A DNA stretch of 64,000 nt from Harmothoe impar (GCA_947462335.1 OX381707.1:33035618-33099617); one strand, 5' to 3'. Counted from the first letter of the stretch, positions 48,145 to 60,799 are shown. The notes: a model not told the origin generated them from the sequence alone. Numbers and translations are program-made.

Positions 48145-48470
48145 ATTTCTCCTGATGCAATTGTAAAGTATAATATATTTTGGTACACTGAAATGTTACT
48201 ATTGAAAATATGCAGATGATAAAACCAATGTATCTCTACAATCTGCAGGAAAGATAGTAAAATTTAGTTTGAAAAACATAGGCCATCAAGATTACACTCC
48301 AACTAATGGTAGTTCAGTACTTATTTGTACATTACCGCAATAGGGTAATTTTCATATCAACCCTTAAAACATGAACAGTCTAGTTCTAAAATTGCCCCCA
48401 GTGATCCTGTGTTGGCCTCTTTACCATTCACACATAGGTAGGAGGTGTTTTAATGCACCTGACATGTGGG

Positions 48471-48535
48471 ATTCGCTGGTGTAGTGGTCATGGTTCGCGA
48501 CAATGGATTGGAAGCTGGGGGTTCAAATCTCCAAG
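48471..48535 (+). repeat. tRNA-like SINE head 2
   Basis: TGGTGTAGTGGTCA (A box, 48477-48490) and GGTTCAAATCT (B box, 48520-48530) are spaced as in a tRNA, but no cloverleaf forms. Downstream sequence at 48600-48650 shares TTGCCCCCA-type words with 48391-48410. This supports a dispersed SINE family. Confidence 0.5.
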
Positions 48536-48571
48536 ATGTTGAATATGTGAGCCCTTTTAGAACTCAGGTCT

Positions 48572-48588
48572 GAATCTACAGTAGATTC
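48572..48588. repeat. Perfect 8-bp-arm palindrome
   Basis: GAATCTAC-A-GTAGATTC. The same words recur in the hairpin at 50077-50154, which suggests that both derive from one repeat family. Confidence 0.7.
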
Positions 48589-49042
48589 CATTGTAGGTCT
48601 ACAGCAGAATTTACTGGAACCAAAGTTGCCCCCAATATTTGCTGTACAGGAACACTACTTACTTCTAACAGTGTGGTTAAGTCAATGGCACTGCCGTATT
48701 CTATAAAGAAAATAATAGTCCATACTCTTTTAGGACAACTTATAAATATATTCATGTATACTCAGTGTGTACTAGAAATAGGCTAATTGATACATAATAG
48801 TTATTAAGGTAGTGACCAATGCTCGATTCTAGATATCACTATTCCATTTTCCAACATTTGTAATATAACCAGATCTACAAAAAAAGGCACTAATACCATA
48901 CTCTAGATTTAGGCTCACATTCTTTTGGATATCAAATAGCGAACCTGCATGCGTTGGAAGTAAATTGAAGATACATGGACAGATAAACTGAGCCATTGCT
49001 ATTATCCAGTTTCCATCTTCTGTATCTATTGGATTGCACCCT

Positions 49043-49149
49043 CAGAAAAGTGAGAGTCATTGTCGCTAAAACTACCCTCACCTGAGGGTCCGGCAGTGCC
49101 TGACCCTCAGGTGAGGGTAGTTTTAGCGACAATGACTCTCACTTTTCTG
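49043..49149. repeat. Perfect 48-bp inverted repeat with 11-nt loop
   Basis: Arms 49043-49090 and 49102-49149 are exact reverse complements over all 48 positions, separated by CGGCAGTGCCT. Each arm contains a smaller near-palindrome (ACCCTCA/TGAGGGT). No target-site duplication is visible. A recent foldback element, a recent inverted duplication, or an assembly or sequencing artefact are all possible. Confidence 0.98.
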
Positions 49150-49177
49150 TGTGTGTGGATCGATCCAAATATGCTAT

Positions 49178-49400
49178 CCCTTTAACGTCAGCACCGTGCT
49201 ATAAGGTAGTATCCTATTTCGCCGCCGTCACGGATGAATGAGTTACTAGCGGTGCATTCAAGTACCAGGCCGGTCTTACGAATATATTTGATGCATTTAT
49301 GAAGTGTTGGAAACATAGTGCTGTTTACTCACCGGCACTGCATTTGTGCATCATGAAACATATTTCATTATATTTGAGGCACTGTGTGGCCCTTAAAGGG
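49178..49400. repeat. Palindromic MITE-like family, near-complete copy
   Basis: This is one of the clearest full-length copies (223 bp). The left terminus CCCTTTAACGTCAGCACCG and the right terminus CACTGTGTGGCCCTTAAAGG form imperfect inverted repeats, flanked by TAT on both sides. The interior has TTTGATGCATTTATG and TTTGTGCATCATG. Confidence 0.8.
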
Positions 49401-50076
49401 GTATATTATGCTGTGGTGTTTTAACTACAATCTATAATTCAAATCGCACCATAATATTGACATGCCTATTACATGCTATATGTCTATCACAGCTATTGTT
49501 ATACACCAGTTGTCATACATGATCAATCAGTAAAAACACAACACATAACGTTGTATAATTTATTAGTGAAAAGCATTTACAGAAACATTGAGTGATTCTG
49601 AGGATCATTGTTTATATACGAGTAGGTAATTGCCAGTTATTGTGCAAGTGAATGAATATGATAATAATTTACAAGGTCACCTAAGATTCATCTAAGATAT
49701 TATGTTCATACATTCATATTACAGATGTTTGCTGTACCACATGTTGTCATATATATAGAGAGAAAGGCAGGGCCTATTTTAGTGGTGACCAATCTATTGT
49801 GCTAACAGTAGACAGCTAGCTGTTGTACTATAATCCTAATCAATGACAGGTTGCTGTATTTGACCTGACTGTCACATCTAGAGATACACTGTATAACCAC
49901 CCTCTGTACAAAAATACACTCCCCAATATAGAACCTCTATATTCTATACAGAGACCAAAACAGGGTTCAACACAGAAAGGGGCTAAAATAAGTCAACTGT
50001 GGCCACCACATGACTTTGTGGGGTCAACTTACAAGGTCGTCTAAGAGTCACTGTTAAAAGCTGGTTGCCTTTTTAT

Positions 50077-50154
50077 TGTAGGCATGCAGTAGAATCTACT
50101 GTAAAGCTGCAGTAGTAACTATGAAACTACAGTAGGTTCTACTGTGCACCTACA
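50077..50154. repeat. 78-nt hairpin with 26-nt arms
   Basis: The arm TGTAGG…CAGTAGAATCTACTGT pairs with ACAGTAGGTTCTACTG…CCTACA; 21 of 26 positions match and one more is a possible G-U pair. The loop is 26 nt. The size is within the miRNA-precursor range, but related words at 48572 suggest a repeat. Confidence 0.65.
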
Positions 50155-53100
50155 ATTACTATTTACAGTGCTCATGAACGAAATTAAACACAGAACCACT
50201 TGCCACTTTACTGGTCATAAATTACCTAAGGTGAGCTTTATACTACAAACACATGGACACAGAATGTAAAACATACCATGTCCCGCCATATAAACCCACT
50301 ACAGGTGCATGTGTCCGGTCTATGTAATATAGGGCCAGGTATATCTACGTCATAAATACCTTCTGATTCCCAGTATCCCCCTACAGCGCCCCTTCTACAA
50401 TTTCGTATCACCGTACATCCCCCTCCCACCGTCCAACTGCCAAATACTGGCCACCGTCCACTGGGCTCTTATCGCTATGGGGACCATGAATGTACCACTA
50501 ATACTACGATTTATCAGTATGTAATATGGCCTTTACATATTCCCCATTATGCATTATGGTAGAGGAATTATTTATGCATTATATCCTGCAGTTTCCTATC
50601 TATAGTACCTGGTATAACGGATCAGACCTGACCAGACTGGTGTGAATTTAATGTGTTAATGCTCAGTATAATGCAGGTTTCTAGACAATAAACCTTTTAA
50701 AGCCTTATTTCATCTGTATTGCCATTTACCCGGCTGTGGTTATTCTATGACGAGCAGATTCCTCGAAAACGATTTGAGCTTTTGTTTCCATTTCTATTTC
50801 TAATGCGATTTTCACCAATTGGATTGTCAACAATGTGTGGTACTTTCAATACATGTATTCACACTTAATTCATTGCAAATTTACATGTATTCCGAATAAC
50901 ATGAGACCATGACGGTGGAAATTTCATTCAATAGTAATATCTGCTCATAGTCTATAAAGCTAGAGCGTTTATCCCAAGGGCATACCCTACATAGAAAATG
51001 TATTGGCTCAATCCGACAAAGTGTATCAGTGGACGGTGCCCATTACACAACCCAACCACACCTGATTCTCTTCAGACCAGGCCCTTCTGCTGTCAATTGT
51101 CTCTTGAGTCGGTCATTTTTCTCTTGAATCCCTGGAGGCAAGGTCGCATGACACTCATGATTTGTAAGGACAGGTGAAACATGCTGGAAGCCCCATCGGA
51201 GGAATGAATGGAAGGATTAAGGCAAGTGATAGAGGCGTAGAAGAGGTAGAAGGAGGGGTGAGGGTACAGTATTATAGCGATATATAAATATTTAGAGAAA
51301 GGAAATCTAGGAACACAAAGTAAAGGGGAAGATGTTATTGTCGTCCAGTAAGCGTCTGAATTGAGCAAGTACAAGTATTCAAGTATCACCTTGGCGTTTA
51401 AGTGACTCTATTTAAAGAGGGTTCCCCCTCGAGACAGACTCAGGCAAGTTCTCTCAACAGTCCAGCTGACTCTTGGGCGCTATATTCCGGTAGAGCCTAC
51501 ATTGGCACACTTGATTCCATATCCTGTATGTACATAACCCATAGCATGTCCACATGCTGTGATATGTAAGCAGCCAGGCAGAGGGGGAGGCCAATCTGTC
51601 GGGAGGAGGCGATCCTCTCTACTTTCTACCTAGCTGCTCACACATAGATACTAATGATAGAGCATTGCCACCCTGCCTATCTGCGTCTCAGCAAAATGCC
51701 TTGCCAATTGTTGTCCACCCCTAACCACTTTACCACCCCGCCACTCCCTGCCCTCTCCTCCTCCTCCACCCCTCATCGGCACTGCCCCCTGCCTCCTCAC
51801 ACCTCCTGCTGCAGATGGGAGGTCCTCCTGGGGATCACCTGGAGGACAGGACCTCTACAGGTGGTGCCTGGGGCAGGCATTGTGGGCCTGGGCCATTCTG
51901 TGACAGAGGGAGTGTTTGGAAGGCTTCTCTGTGCGATTTAAAAAATCTCCAGGAAGAGCTCGAGGCGGCACTCCCCTCGCAGATTCCTGTTTTTGACTCA
52001 AACCCAACTGTGTCACATTAGCTTGGCTTATACGCCGGTGTACAGAGATTGCCATATCCGTGCAAAGATGTCATTGGCAACAAAGGGAAGCACCCTCTCT
52101 CGCCGCAGAATGGAACCTCGGATGGCCGGGTTAAGAGGCCATGAAAAGTGTGATGGATGGGAGTGTGGAGGTGGGGGAGGGCGGGGAGGTGATACAGGTG
52201 GGGAGGTTAGGATCGGTGGATCAAAAGCAAAGTACCTAATTACTGGTGGGGGGGGGGGAGGCGAAACTCCTTGACACCACATAATTATATGCCCCTGGGA
52301 TGAAGATGTGGCTAGGTGCTATCTCTCAAGGATAGGTATAGGAGCTAGGGGACTCCCAATTTCCTGTACAAACCGTGTTAGAATATCTCTGTGGGTGCCC
52401 TGTTAGAAGAACAACCTACTCTAATACAACTACTTAAATACTAAACCTGTTGTAACCGTGGCTTGTTATCAGCAGAGAATGTACCCTGCTAGGACAGCAG
52501 TGAAAGAAGCGTCAGTGAATCTGAAAGCCTCAGATCTCGAGGAATAATCAGAATGCCAGAGATATAGAACTTTATGGTCAATATTATGCATATAACCCCC
52601 ACCCGTCCCCGAAAAAACAAAACAAGAAATAAGGATTAGATGACCCCTATTGACCATAGGCTACCATAGGATCGAGTAAGATTGGGTCAATTGGGATTGG
52701 ATAGGGAGCAAAGGGAATACTGGTGGTAGGAGTAGTAATAGTAGGGCCATGGTTGGGCTAGGATTGGGATGGGTGATGCAAGGTTAAAAGGAGTCCCAGG
52801 CACAGGACCATGGCTCTGCAATCTTCAGCAATCCCCTTACCAGGACTTTGGGGGGCAGTCTGGGGGTTAATACTAGGGAGGTGGGAAGGGGACTGTGGGT
52901 GAGGGAGAGGGAGAGATGTTCAGGGGTGAAGATGGGGAAAGGAGGGAATGGTGAGACAGACAGGCAGGGATAGGAGGAGGGATAATAACAGAGGTATGGG
53001 TTACGGTCTGGGAGATGGGTAATTGTGCAGGTAGAGAGAGAGAGAGAAGGTAGAGAGGGGATGCAGAGAGGATAGCGAGGGAATAGAGAGACAGTTATGC

Positions 53101-53622
53101 ATGAGGGAATGAGAAATCGTTATTAAAAAGGATTATGGGGTGCACCGATACAAGTGCAATGCAATGTTACTCGTGGGATAGTTATCTAGATCAATAAAAG
53201 ATCAGCACTCATAACCACATCCCATAATATCATAATAAAAAGCAACAAAGAAGAGCAGGGAAAGAGTTTAAAATGGGTAGGTGCGACTACAAACATGGCA
53301 GTATAGGAAATAAAATCCATAAAAATGTCTCGATAGTACAGTAAATTGGCGGCAGGTGTCTCTGGCCGTGCAGTCATCCCCTATGGCGGGTGTCATAACT
53401 GGTTATGCTGCTGTGGCCGTCGGTGCCGCAGTCTGATCGTCATAATTACATCAATGTGTTTTAGACGTCCCCACCGACGTCAGTACTGATTGCAGAAGGC
53501 CCTGCTACTAGTGTGGGCTGACAGGGGGATAGTGGGCATCCAATACATCCTGGCTGAAGCCTTACTAGTAATTGATTAATACCTAGTGATTATGTTCCAT
53601 AGGCAGTGCCTTATCTGTGTAT
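50155..53622. other. No confident gene; purine-rich tracts
   Basis: The stretch contains a GC-richer segment at about 51700-52270 with a poly-G run near 52248. Purine-rich G/A tracts lie at 52740-53100. The frames at 51654-51941 and nearby are low-complexity and mutually overlapping. No RNA gene is seen. Confidence 0.45.
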
Positions 53623-53755
53623 ATTTAAGGGCTACACCCAATGCTTCCATGTGCTATGTACTTTGAAGCCATGTTGCATGATCCTGGCGAGTAACTCACC
53701 TGTGCTGCATTCATGCATCATGATGACCCGTTGGGAGTGTATCAATTTAGTTTTT
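53623..53755. repeat. Palindromic MITE-like family copy (53.7 kb)
   Basis: The copy runs from TTTAAGGGCTACACCC to GTTGGGAGTGTATCAA. The core GGCGAGTAACTCACC lies beside CTGCATTCATGCATCATGAT. Confidence 0.75.
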
Positions 53756-54659
53756 GCAGTTTAATAGATAAATTATGTCAGTTTTCATGAATAAAGTAGG
53801 AAACAACATCTAACTGAAATTCCATTCAATCTAAGCCATCCTCAGCTTTGTGTATCAACTCATCAGCCAGAACCTAAAGTCCACAGCCGGCTGAAATCTA
53901 GGGGACTGCACATTTTATAAATGCTGTAAAGTAGAAGCTCTGTGTCTCGAAAAGCAGTTTCTACGGCATGAGATTGGAATTCATAAAACATCGTTATGTT
54001 AAACAGTTAAAGTGGCTATATCCGATTTTCCTCAAATTTCAAATCTTACTTTAATGTGTTCCAGGTTGCTGTAACGTATTACGATATCTATTTTAGACTA
54101 TTTTTTATTCCACACATTGACCATAATTAGGCAAAAAAAGATCTAATTCAAAATAGTAGGAAATGCTGATAAAGCAAATAGGTAGAAATGAAAGAGTAGT
54201 TTCGGTCAAGATCCTGGATGAATAAAGCCCGAATTATCGGATACACTAACTTTAAACTACAGAAAAGAACCAACTAGTCCTAGTCGGACTTTACAGCACT
54301 GGTCTGGTTTCCAACCAGATCCCTCATAACTCTGATGCCACCTGGTAATCAGTAATGAGAATTCCACCAAGAAAATATTTAATACTTAATCCACGAGGCC
54401 CGGTAAGAATCACCTCAGTGTACTAAGCCTGTATCAGACAGTTGAAGCTGGCACTTTGACAAACGCTGTGGTTGGTTTACCTAACTCTTTAAGGAAAGTA
54501 CTTGCTCGTGCTTGATCATACTGGTACTAATCCTATATGTCATTTCAAACGTACATGTAGGCCTATACTAAACACTGACATATACCGGACCACCATTTGA
54601 TTGATTTTTATGGATGTAAACTGCTTTATGCTATGGTGAGATAAAGATATTTCAACCCA

Positions 54660-54785
54660 AAATGTATCAATTGATGGTGCAGTGAGCATTCATGCAGCAA
54701 CGAGTCACTCACTCATGATGCATTCAATCATGATACTAACAGAATGCCACAGTGCATGTAAAGTGCCCATAATGGTTAAAGTTGT
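54660..54785. repeat. Palindromic MITE-like family copy (54.7 kb)
   Basis: A decayed copy with GCATTCATGCAGC, CTCATGATGCATTCAATCAT and a right end of CCACAGTGCATG. A further fragment, AAGCACTATGCTGCCCTTAA, ends at 54972, next to the 94-bp element. Confidence 0.55.
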
Positions 54786-54968
54786 TGATTTCCCTTAATC
54801 ATAGAAAGGTGCGGGCAGGTACACCACTGAAAATATGTGGGTTTATGGCTAATATCTCACTCAGTTGAACATCTATACCAAGCATGCCATTGCTATAAGG
54901 AACACTTTCTGCCTAGACTAATTTGCTCCGTGTATCCAACCTTCCTTGGAGCCAAGCACTATGCTGCC

Positions 54969-55063
54969 CTTAAAGGCCCAGCGCCCCTATATATAAAGCT
55001 GAGTACCTGTCCCGACTGCACTCTGACTGTAACTGGACGTGTAGTAAGATCTGCGGGTTTAAA
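54969..55063 (-). mobile_element. 94-bp TTTAA-bounded element, copy 2 (inverted)
   Basis: This is the reverse complement of 34470-34563, with five differences over 94 aligned positions and the same TTTAA borders and TATA-rich palindrome (CCCCTATATATA). It is immediately preceded by the end of a palindromic-family fragment, as copy 1 is. The two elements therefore often neighbour each other. Confidence 0.6.
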
Positions 55064-55254
55064 GGGTTATGAGAGCCCTGTACCCTGCAGACCTCATCAT
55101 GTTGGTAACACGTAGGGTGCTGGTGTACAGGTAGGGTCGGCTGTTTGACCAGGTGTGAGGATGCCCTTTGGTGTCCCACCTCTAATCCCACCACCCTGTG
55201 TGGGTAGACCATGTCCTACCTCTCCCATGTACTAACAGGTGACAGGTGACAAGG

Positions 55255-55575
55255 CCCAGGGGTGGGGGTGAGTAGTGTACTGAGCGTGGGGGTGGTGGTG
55301 GTGGGGATGGGCTACGCTGGGAGATAAAGAGTAAGGATATATATACGTAAATGTAATGAAGGTCAAGACTGGGGTATAGGAAAGGATAGGGCTTGCATAT
55401 AGGGACAAGGACAAGGATTAGGGATAAGGAAGGGCAAGGGTAGGTATAGGGAAGGGCAAATCTGGGGTATTTGGATGGGCAAGTCTAGAGTATAGAAGGG
55501 CACAGCTGGGATAGAGGGAGGGCAAGGCATAGGTATTGGGAAAAGCAATGCTATGGTATAGGGGATATGAAGAAG
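55255..55575. repeat. G-rich low-complexity and AAGGGCA-type repeat
   Basis: A GTGGTGGTGG stretch at 55287-55303 is followed by loosely periodic GGGCAAG/GGTATAGG words to about 55575. The minus-strand proline-rich frame at 55363-55707 is a product of this composition. Confidence 0.7.
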
Positions 55576-56636
55576 GGCTCGTACGTGTTGAGTAATGGTT
55601 TCAGTGTTGTATAGAATTGTGGGTAGTAAGACAGAGAGGGTGACAGGAGTTGTAGTGCCTTTCACATGGTATCGATTTCTCACACCAGGTTTCCAAACAA
55701 ATATCACCTGGTGAGTGTAATGTAAACTAGACCTTAGTCAACCCGTTTATTTAAATCCTTGCCCCCCCCCCCAGTACTTCTACCCCTATCGCACAGACAT
55801 ACTTGTACACACGTACACACCAAGTATACACGCATCAAACCCACCCAATCATTCTATTCTTATCATGTACAGACCTAATAATACCTCACCCGATACGAGG
55901 AAAGAGTTATATGAATTGGCGGATATTAAAATTTCTTTACATTAATTCTATTCCACATGCGAAAAATGAAATGCCAACGCAAGTAACCAAACACACAAAA
56001 GATGAACCAATTGAACGGTAATATTTCTTTAACAAGGTGAAATACAGCAATACACCAGTTTTAACCAAGTATTAATGCAGCACTTAATGTATGACACCAT
56101 GACACCGTCACATTTTATGACCTGGGTGGAGGAGGGCAGTAATTGCTGGAAGCTGCGCACCCTCTTGCACTTAGCTCAGGCAATAAGTTATTGATACACC
56201 ACATATTAATAACGATGCTCTGGGGATTTCCATCCCTGTTTTTTGTACCATCAAGAATGTAGAGATGAATTAACAGACGTGTACTGCTGTCCAGTGTGGT
56301 GCTACATGTATAGACCAGAGACTCTTTGACACCTTTATTGATGATTTGGTATATGTGACATGTACTGGGAAAAGGGACCTTATATTAAAGTCTCTTTTCA
56401 CAAATTTTGTCACAAATGATGCGTATATATGTTGCTGACCCATAAGTATTCTCACAATATTTCTCCTCCTTAACGAATTGATTACTTTCTAATGTGCAGT
56501 TTAAATAAAAAAGTAAAGCATTGGTCACCACCATCTTCATTATACTACCACATAGGGTATACATAAAGAATCCAAGACGAGATCATTGTTGTGGGTTTGC
56601 AAAACCGAGAGAGTGTTTCCAATAGACAATGTTTTC

Positions 56637-56720
56637 TCAAGTTCAAGTTCAAGTTCAAGTAATTTTATTGAAACTTCAAATTCATGATTTTCAGTTTACA
56701 ACAATGGGTCAACCGGCCCT
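56637..56720. repeat. TTCAAG tandem repeat, possible retroelement 3' end
   Basis: Three to four tandem TTCAAG units lead into AATTTTATTGAAAC. Short tandem tails of this kind are seen at the 3' ends of some non-LTR retrotransposons and SINEs. No reverse transcriptase frame is nearby, so this is a guess at a solo tail. Confidence 0.35.
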
Positions 56721-56794
56721 CGGTGATATTTCCTATGTATGATCTTTATTTAGACGTGCTTTCAGATATACACAGTTGATATGCATCATTATAC

Positions 56795-56985
56795 ATTTTA
56801 AAGGCAGCATTATTTTTCAATGTGTGAACACTGTGTTATGTTGGGGATGAATAGTGAACAGATGCAGTAACTCACAAGTGATGTGCTAGTGCTGCATTCA
56901 TGCATCATGCAGACCCTTCATTATTGATGCACTCCTGAAGAGTATGAGCTCGTGTATCATGAGGATGACTAGTGACCAGGTCCTT
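56795..56985. repeat. Palindromic MITE-like family copy (56.9 kb)
   Basis: The copy starts TTTTAAAGGCAGCATTA. The core is GTGCTGCATTCATGCATCAT, and a second inverted core, CGTGTATCATGAGGATGAC, lies near its end. Confidence 0.7.
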
Positions 56986-58682
56986 CCAGGCCTCTTTAAT
57001 ATCTCATATTGTGAGACACACTGCCTCGGTGTAAAGAATGTGATGCCCTCTGCTCTCTGTTGTTTGTCAATTCCCTCTTCATCTCCTTTTCCTTAATATT
57101 CATAAACCTACTGAAGGACACACTCTAAGTTTACACCCTATATCATTTCCAATCTGCTCTCTGATCAAAGGAGGTAAGTTTAATCTGAAATAAAATCATA
57201 CAATACATGATTCTTTATGTATTTATGTAATACAGAGTTCTGCACAGATGATGTTGTGAACATGGAATGTGTGCATCTAGACGAGGCCGTTGTACAGTAT
57301 TCACCACAGAATTGTATTTTTTTTATATCGCTGGTTGGCTACAATCTAGAGTTGTATATTGCAATAACACGAACCATACACCATGATATTTTGCAATTAT
57401 ATTAATTTTCATGAATTATAGATATATCCATTACCAATAGATTTGTGCATTTTTTAAAAGAGAACAGTTTTAAAGAAAGTTCTAACAGAAATATATTACA
57501 CAGGAAGATGTTATCAGTTGTTGGAAAACAGCTTTAGACTTCTCTCAATAATAGAAACCAACTTTAATTTTGAGTTCATGAAAATTAATCAATTATGAAA
57601 TTCTCATGGTGTATAAAGTAAGTGTTGTATGAGTAGTGGAGGTTTTCCCTTTCTATAAACAATGATATATATATATTACAGGCAAATGGAGTTGGGGTTT
57701 AAGACTTTAAGGCATTTTTACAGATCTTAACCTGCTGGTTGGCAATGGTTGTAAAAAGGCCTTTCATAACTGTTTAAATCCTAAATGGCATGTATAGTAG
57801 AGGTAGAAATGATCATTCATTATGGTCGATACTTTTGCTCAGGTGCACCTTAGGCTTATTATTGCTGCTGGTATTGTTGTATTCACCCATACAATACCCC
57901 TATGTCATGGGCTGATTTCTGGTTCTGTATGACATAACTATTGTAAGGCGTATTGTCTGGTATAATAGCCATCACCTGAGAGCAAATCAAGTCTATCTTG
58001 TAATTTGTATGACTCGTTTTATACACTGTATTATGAGTATTAGTGTATAATCATTTTACATAATGACTGTGTTGTGTTATGTTGTAACAGCTGTGAGAGT
58101 GGTAAGTGGTCTGGTTTGGTTTATGATAATAGACAATGTGGACAACTGGTTATATATTGTACAGGTGCCACGACATCTGATTAAATCCCTATAGTGTGGT
58201 ATAGTCCATAGACCCTGGACAACACGTGGACCAATGGTCCACACCATCCATAGGCTGGATAATACTGTGTTATTGTGTCAATGTTCAAGATGCAGCTCTT
58301 GCACAAGTTGACATTACACGTATTGAGATATGCATTTTTTCATTTATCTACTTTTAGCCTATTCTCTGTATTATCAGGTGACACACTGACACATATATGC
58401 ACATGAATCTAGTTCCAGGGAAGGATGATGTACAAGATAGATGATGTACATATGTACATAATACCTGGGAGAAGTTAAATGTACAGTGCTACATTTAATT
58501 TATTGAATCCTACAGCATAGACCAATGTTTGTCTTCCTTTACAGATCATGAAATATACTATTTGAATCTGCTTGTATTAATTAAAGCAAGGTCTGACTCA
58601 AAAGGAACATTATACATAGGCTTAAATTATTATGATTGTTCTTATGATTTTAACAGTTGTGAATATAAATTATGTGTATATA

Positions 58683-58685
<3 letters not shown>
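56986..58685. other. No recognisable gene
   Basis: Very AT-rich DNA with no supported frame, RNA gene or repeat other than the adjacent TA array. Confidence 0.5.

Positions 58686-58759
<74 letters not shown>
58686..58759. repeat. (AT)n microsatellite
   Basis: About 37 uninterrupted AT dinucleotides followed by ACATATACATAT. The tyrosine/isoleucine tail of the frame crossing it is a repeat product. Confidence 0.97.
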
Positions 58760-58765
<6 letters not shown>

Positions 58766-59531
58766 CATATTACATAAACATTGCTGATATAATGGCAGCT
58801 CTAAATGCTTACGAGGTACACTTTATTGATCTATGATACACTTAAATACTGTGACACATCTATGGTTAATTATGCTACATTTTGTAGATTCTCAAAGGGA
58901 TATGCATTACAGGAACTTTGATTTCCCTTGATGTTTTCTTGCTGAGTAAGTCTGATTGCACTAGCAGCTTGAGGGGTGTATAGCGCCCCAGAGAGGGTAG
59001 GATTTCACATTTATCTCGGCTCGTATGTACCCCTCTGAGTATGAATTGACAGCTCTATGATTTGCAATCATGGCATACAGAGTAATTTGATACATGATTT
59101 TGAGTTTGTGAAATTGGGAGAACTGAGTATGCAAAATGTATGCTACTTTTCAGAAGATGTTCCGTAGGCCCGGGCTGTATTATGCTAGATACCTTGGGCT
59201 GTAAAATGGTGTGTTACTAGAATATTCCCTTGATTATATCTCTGCAACTGTCCCTTGATGAGAATTATGTAAAGCTCTACTAGCAGGTGTACTCCCTTTG
59301 AACTAATCCATCCTACTATTCGTCATACCAGTGTTATTCAAATTAATGAATTGGTCATATTCCTTTCATGACATATACATATTGCAATTGACCTAGAAGC
59401 GTCTTGCGATGATCTATTAGCAAACGGGTATGGCCAGCAGAATAAAGAACTGCCCCTACTTTGATCCAACAGATCCATCACTCCCTGATTATACCATAAT
59501 CTATGCAGGCATTACTGATTATCCTAGAAGG

Positions 59532-59820
59532 GAGGCACAGTGCTTTAATACACGATGACCTTTTGTCACCATGATGCATGGTTGCAGCACAAGCGAGTTA
59601 CTCGCCAGGTCTGCATTCAAACACCATGCCGACCCTAGGGAGTTGATGCCTCCCTAAAGGGTCCTACTTATCGATGCACCAGGCATAGGTGCATAATCGC
59701 AACAATTTGGTCCAAGCCAGCGCTGACAAGTGACTCACCAGGGCTGTCTTATTGCACCATGATAACGAATAAACATAATTGAAGCATCATGCCGTCAAAT
59801 TCAGCAAACACCCTAGGATG
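59532..59820. repeat. Two adjacent palindromic MITE-like copies (59.7 kb)
   Basis: The first half contains GGCACAGTGCTTTAATAC, CACCATGATGCATGG and GCGAGTTACTCGCC. The second contains GTGACTCACCAGGGCTG and GAAGCATCATGCCGTC. A CCCTAAAGGG-type terminus at about 59656-59665 separates them. Confidence 0.65.
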
Positions 59821-60327
59821 AGCATTCATATGTATTTGGTTATACATGTATGTCATTGCTGCATATCACTATTTAAACATAGAAAAACGTATGCATTTAG
59901 TTACTGCTGAGGTCTTATGGGAATACCCTATGCATACTACGAATTAGAGATAAGCAGGTTCAATGAGTACTAACTTGATATTGAAAAGTCTAAAATTAAG
60001 ACTTAAAGTCAAAAACAATGTAATATATCGAGTTCACTAAGCTGACTGCCATTCAGAGGACCAATGCAATCCATCCCAGACTGGAAATGCCCCATTACCT
60101 TCTATATCCCATGATTGTAGGGGACAAATTAAAATTCCTGGCCACGGTCAGATAGCGTCCCTTAATTCCGTCGTGGCTTGCGTGTGGAGACAGCCCTCAC
60201 AAAATGACGTCATCAATAGATATGGATCACATAGTTAGGAGATACCATACCTGAGGGAATCACCCTGACAACCCTCATTTATTGGCAGCAAATGCATTGA
60301 TTTGTCATTAGAGTCTACTTGGAAGGG

Positions 60328-60500
60328 ATGAATTCATGAACGCATCATGATGACCCGTTGAGAGTGTATCAACCCTGTACGATCGGCATGATGCATGAAT
60401 GCAGTTCTGCCCAGAATACTCGCCAGCGCTGCATACATACATCATGACGACAAAATGGCATATCGCAATTAAGCACTATACTGTCCTCAAAGGACTAACA
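60328..60500. repeat. Palindromic MITE-like family copy (60.4 kb)
   Basis: This copy keeps the long palindrome: CGGCATGATGCATGAATGCA is followed by CTCGCCAGCGCTGCATACAT and CATCATGACG. The right terminus is AAGCACTATACTGTCCTCAA. Confidence 0.75.
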
Positions 60501-60564
60501 CCCCCCCCCCTTTCCAAGTCTCCCCACACCCACCCAACTAAAACCAGACTGACTTCAATAAGGT

Positions 60565-60720
60565 AGGCTCTGATTGGCCAGACGGACATGTCTCTGATGT
60601 ATCGGGCTGGTTCATTGGTTCAATTAGTGGTGGAGAGGCGCGGTCTGTGTGAGCGTGTTGTGGCACGGAGGGTGATGAATGGAGCAGTAGCCGGGTGCTG
60701 CAAGGACCCATAGCTCACCA
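60565..60720. promoter_or_regulatory. Promoter-like block with two CCAAT boxes
   Basis: Inverted CCAAT boxes (ATTGG) lie at 60573-60577 and 60614-60618, 41 bp apart, and lead into GC-rich CpG-containing sequence (GGAGAGGCGCGGTC). No TATA box or first exon is identified. The call rests on motif and composition only. Confidence 0.3.
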
Positions 60721-60799
60721 CCTGTGAGCAACTCTGGCCATCTTACTGTCCTCACTGTGAGCAGCTCATGGACAGGTCCTTAACCATTCAAGGGCAGCG

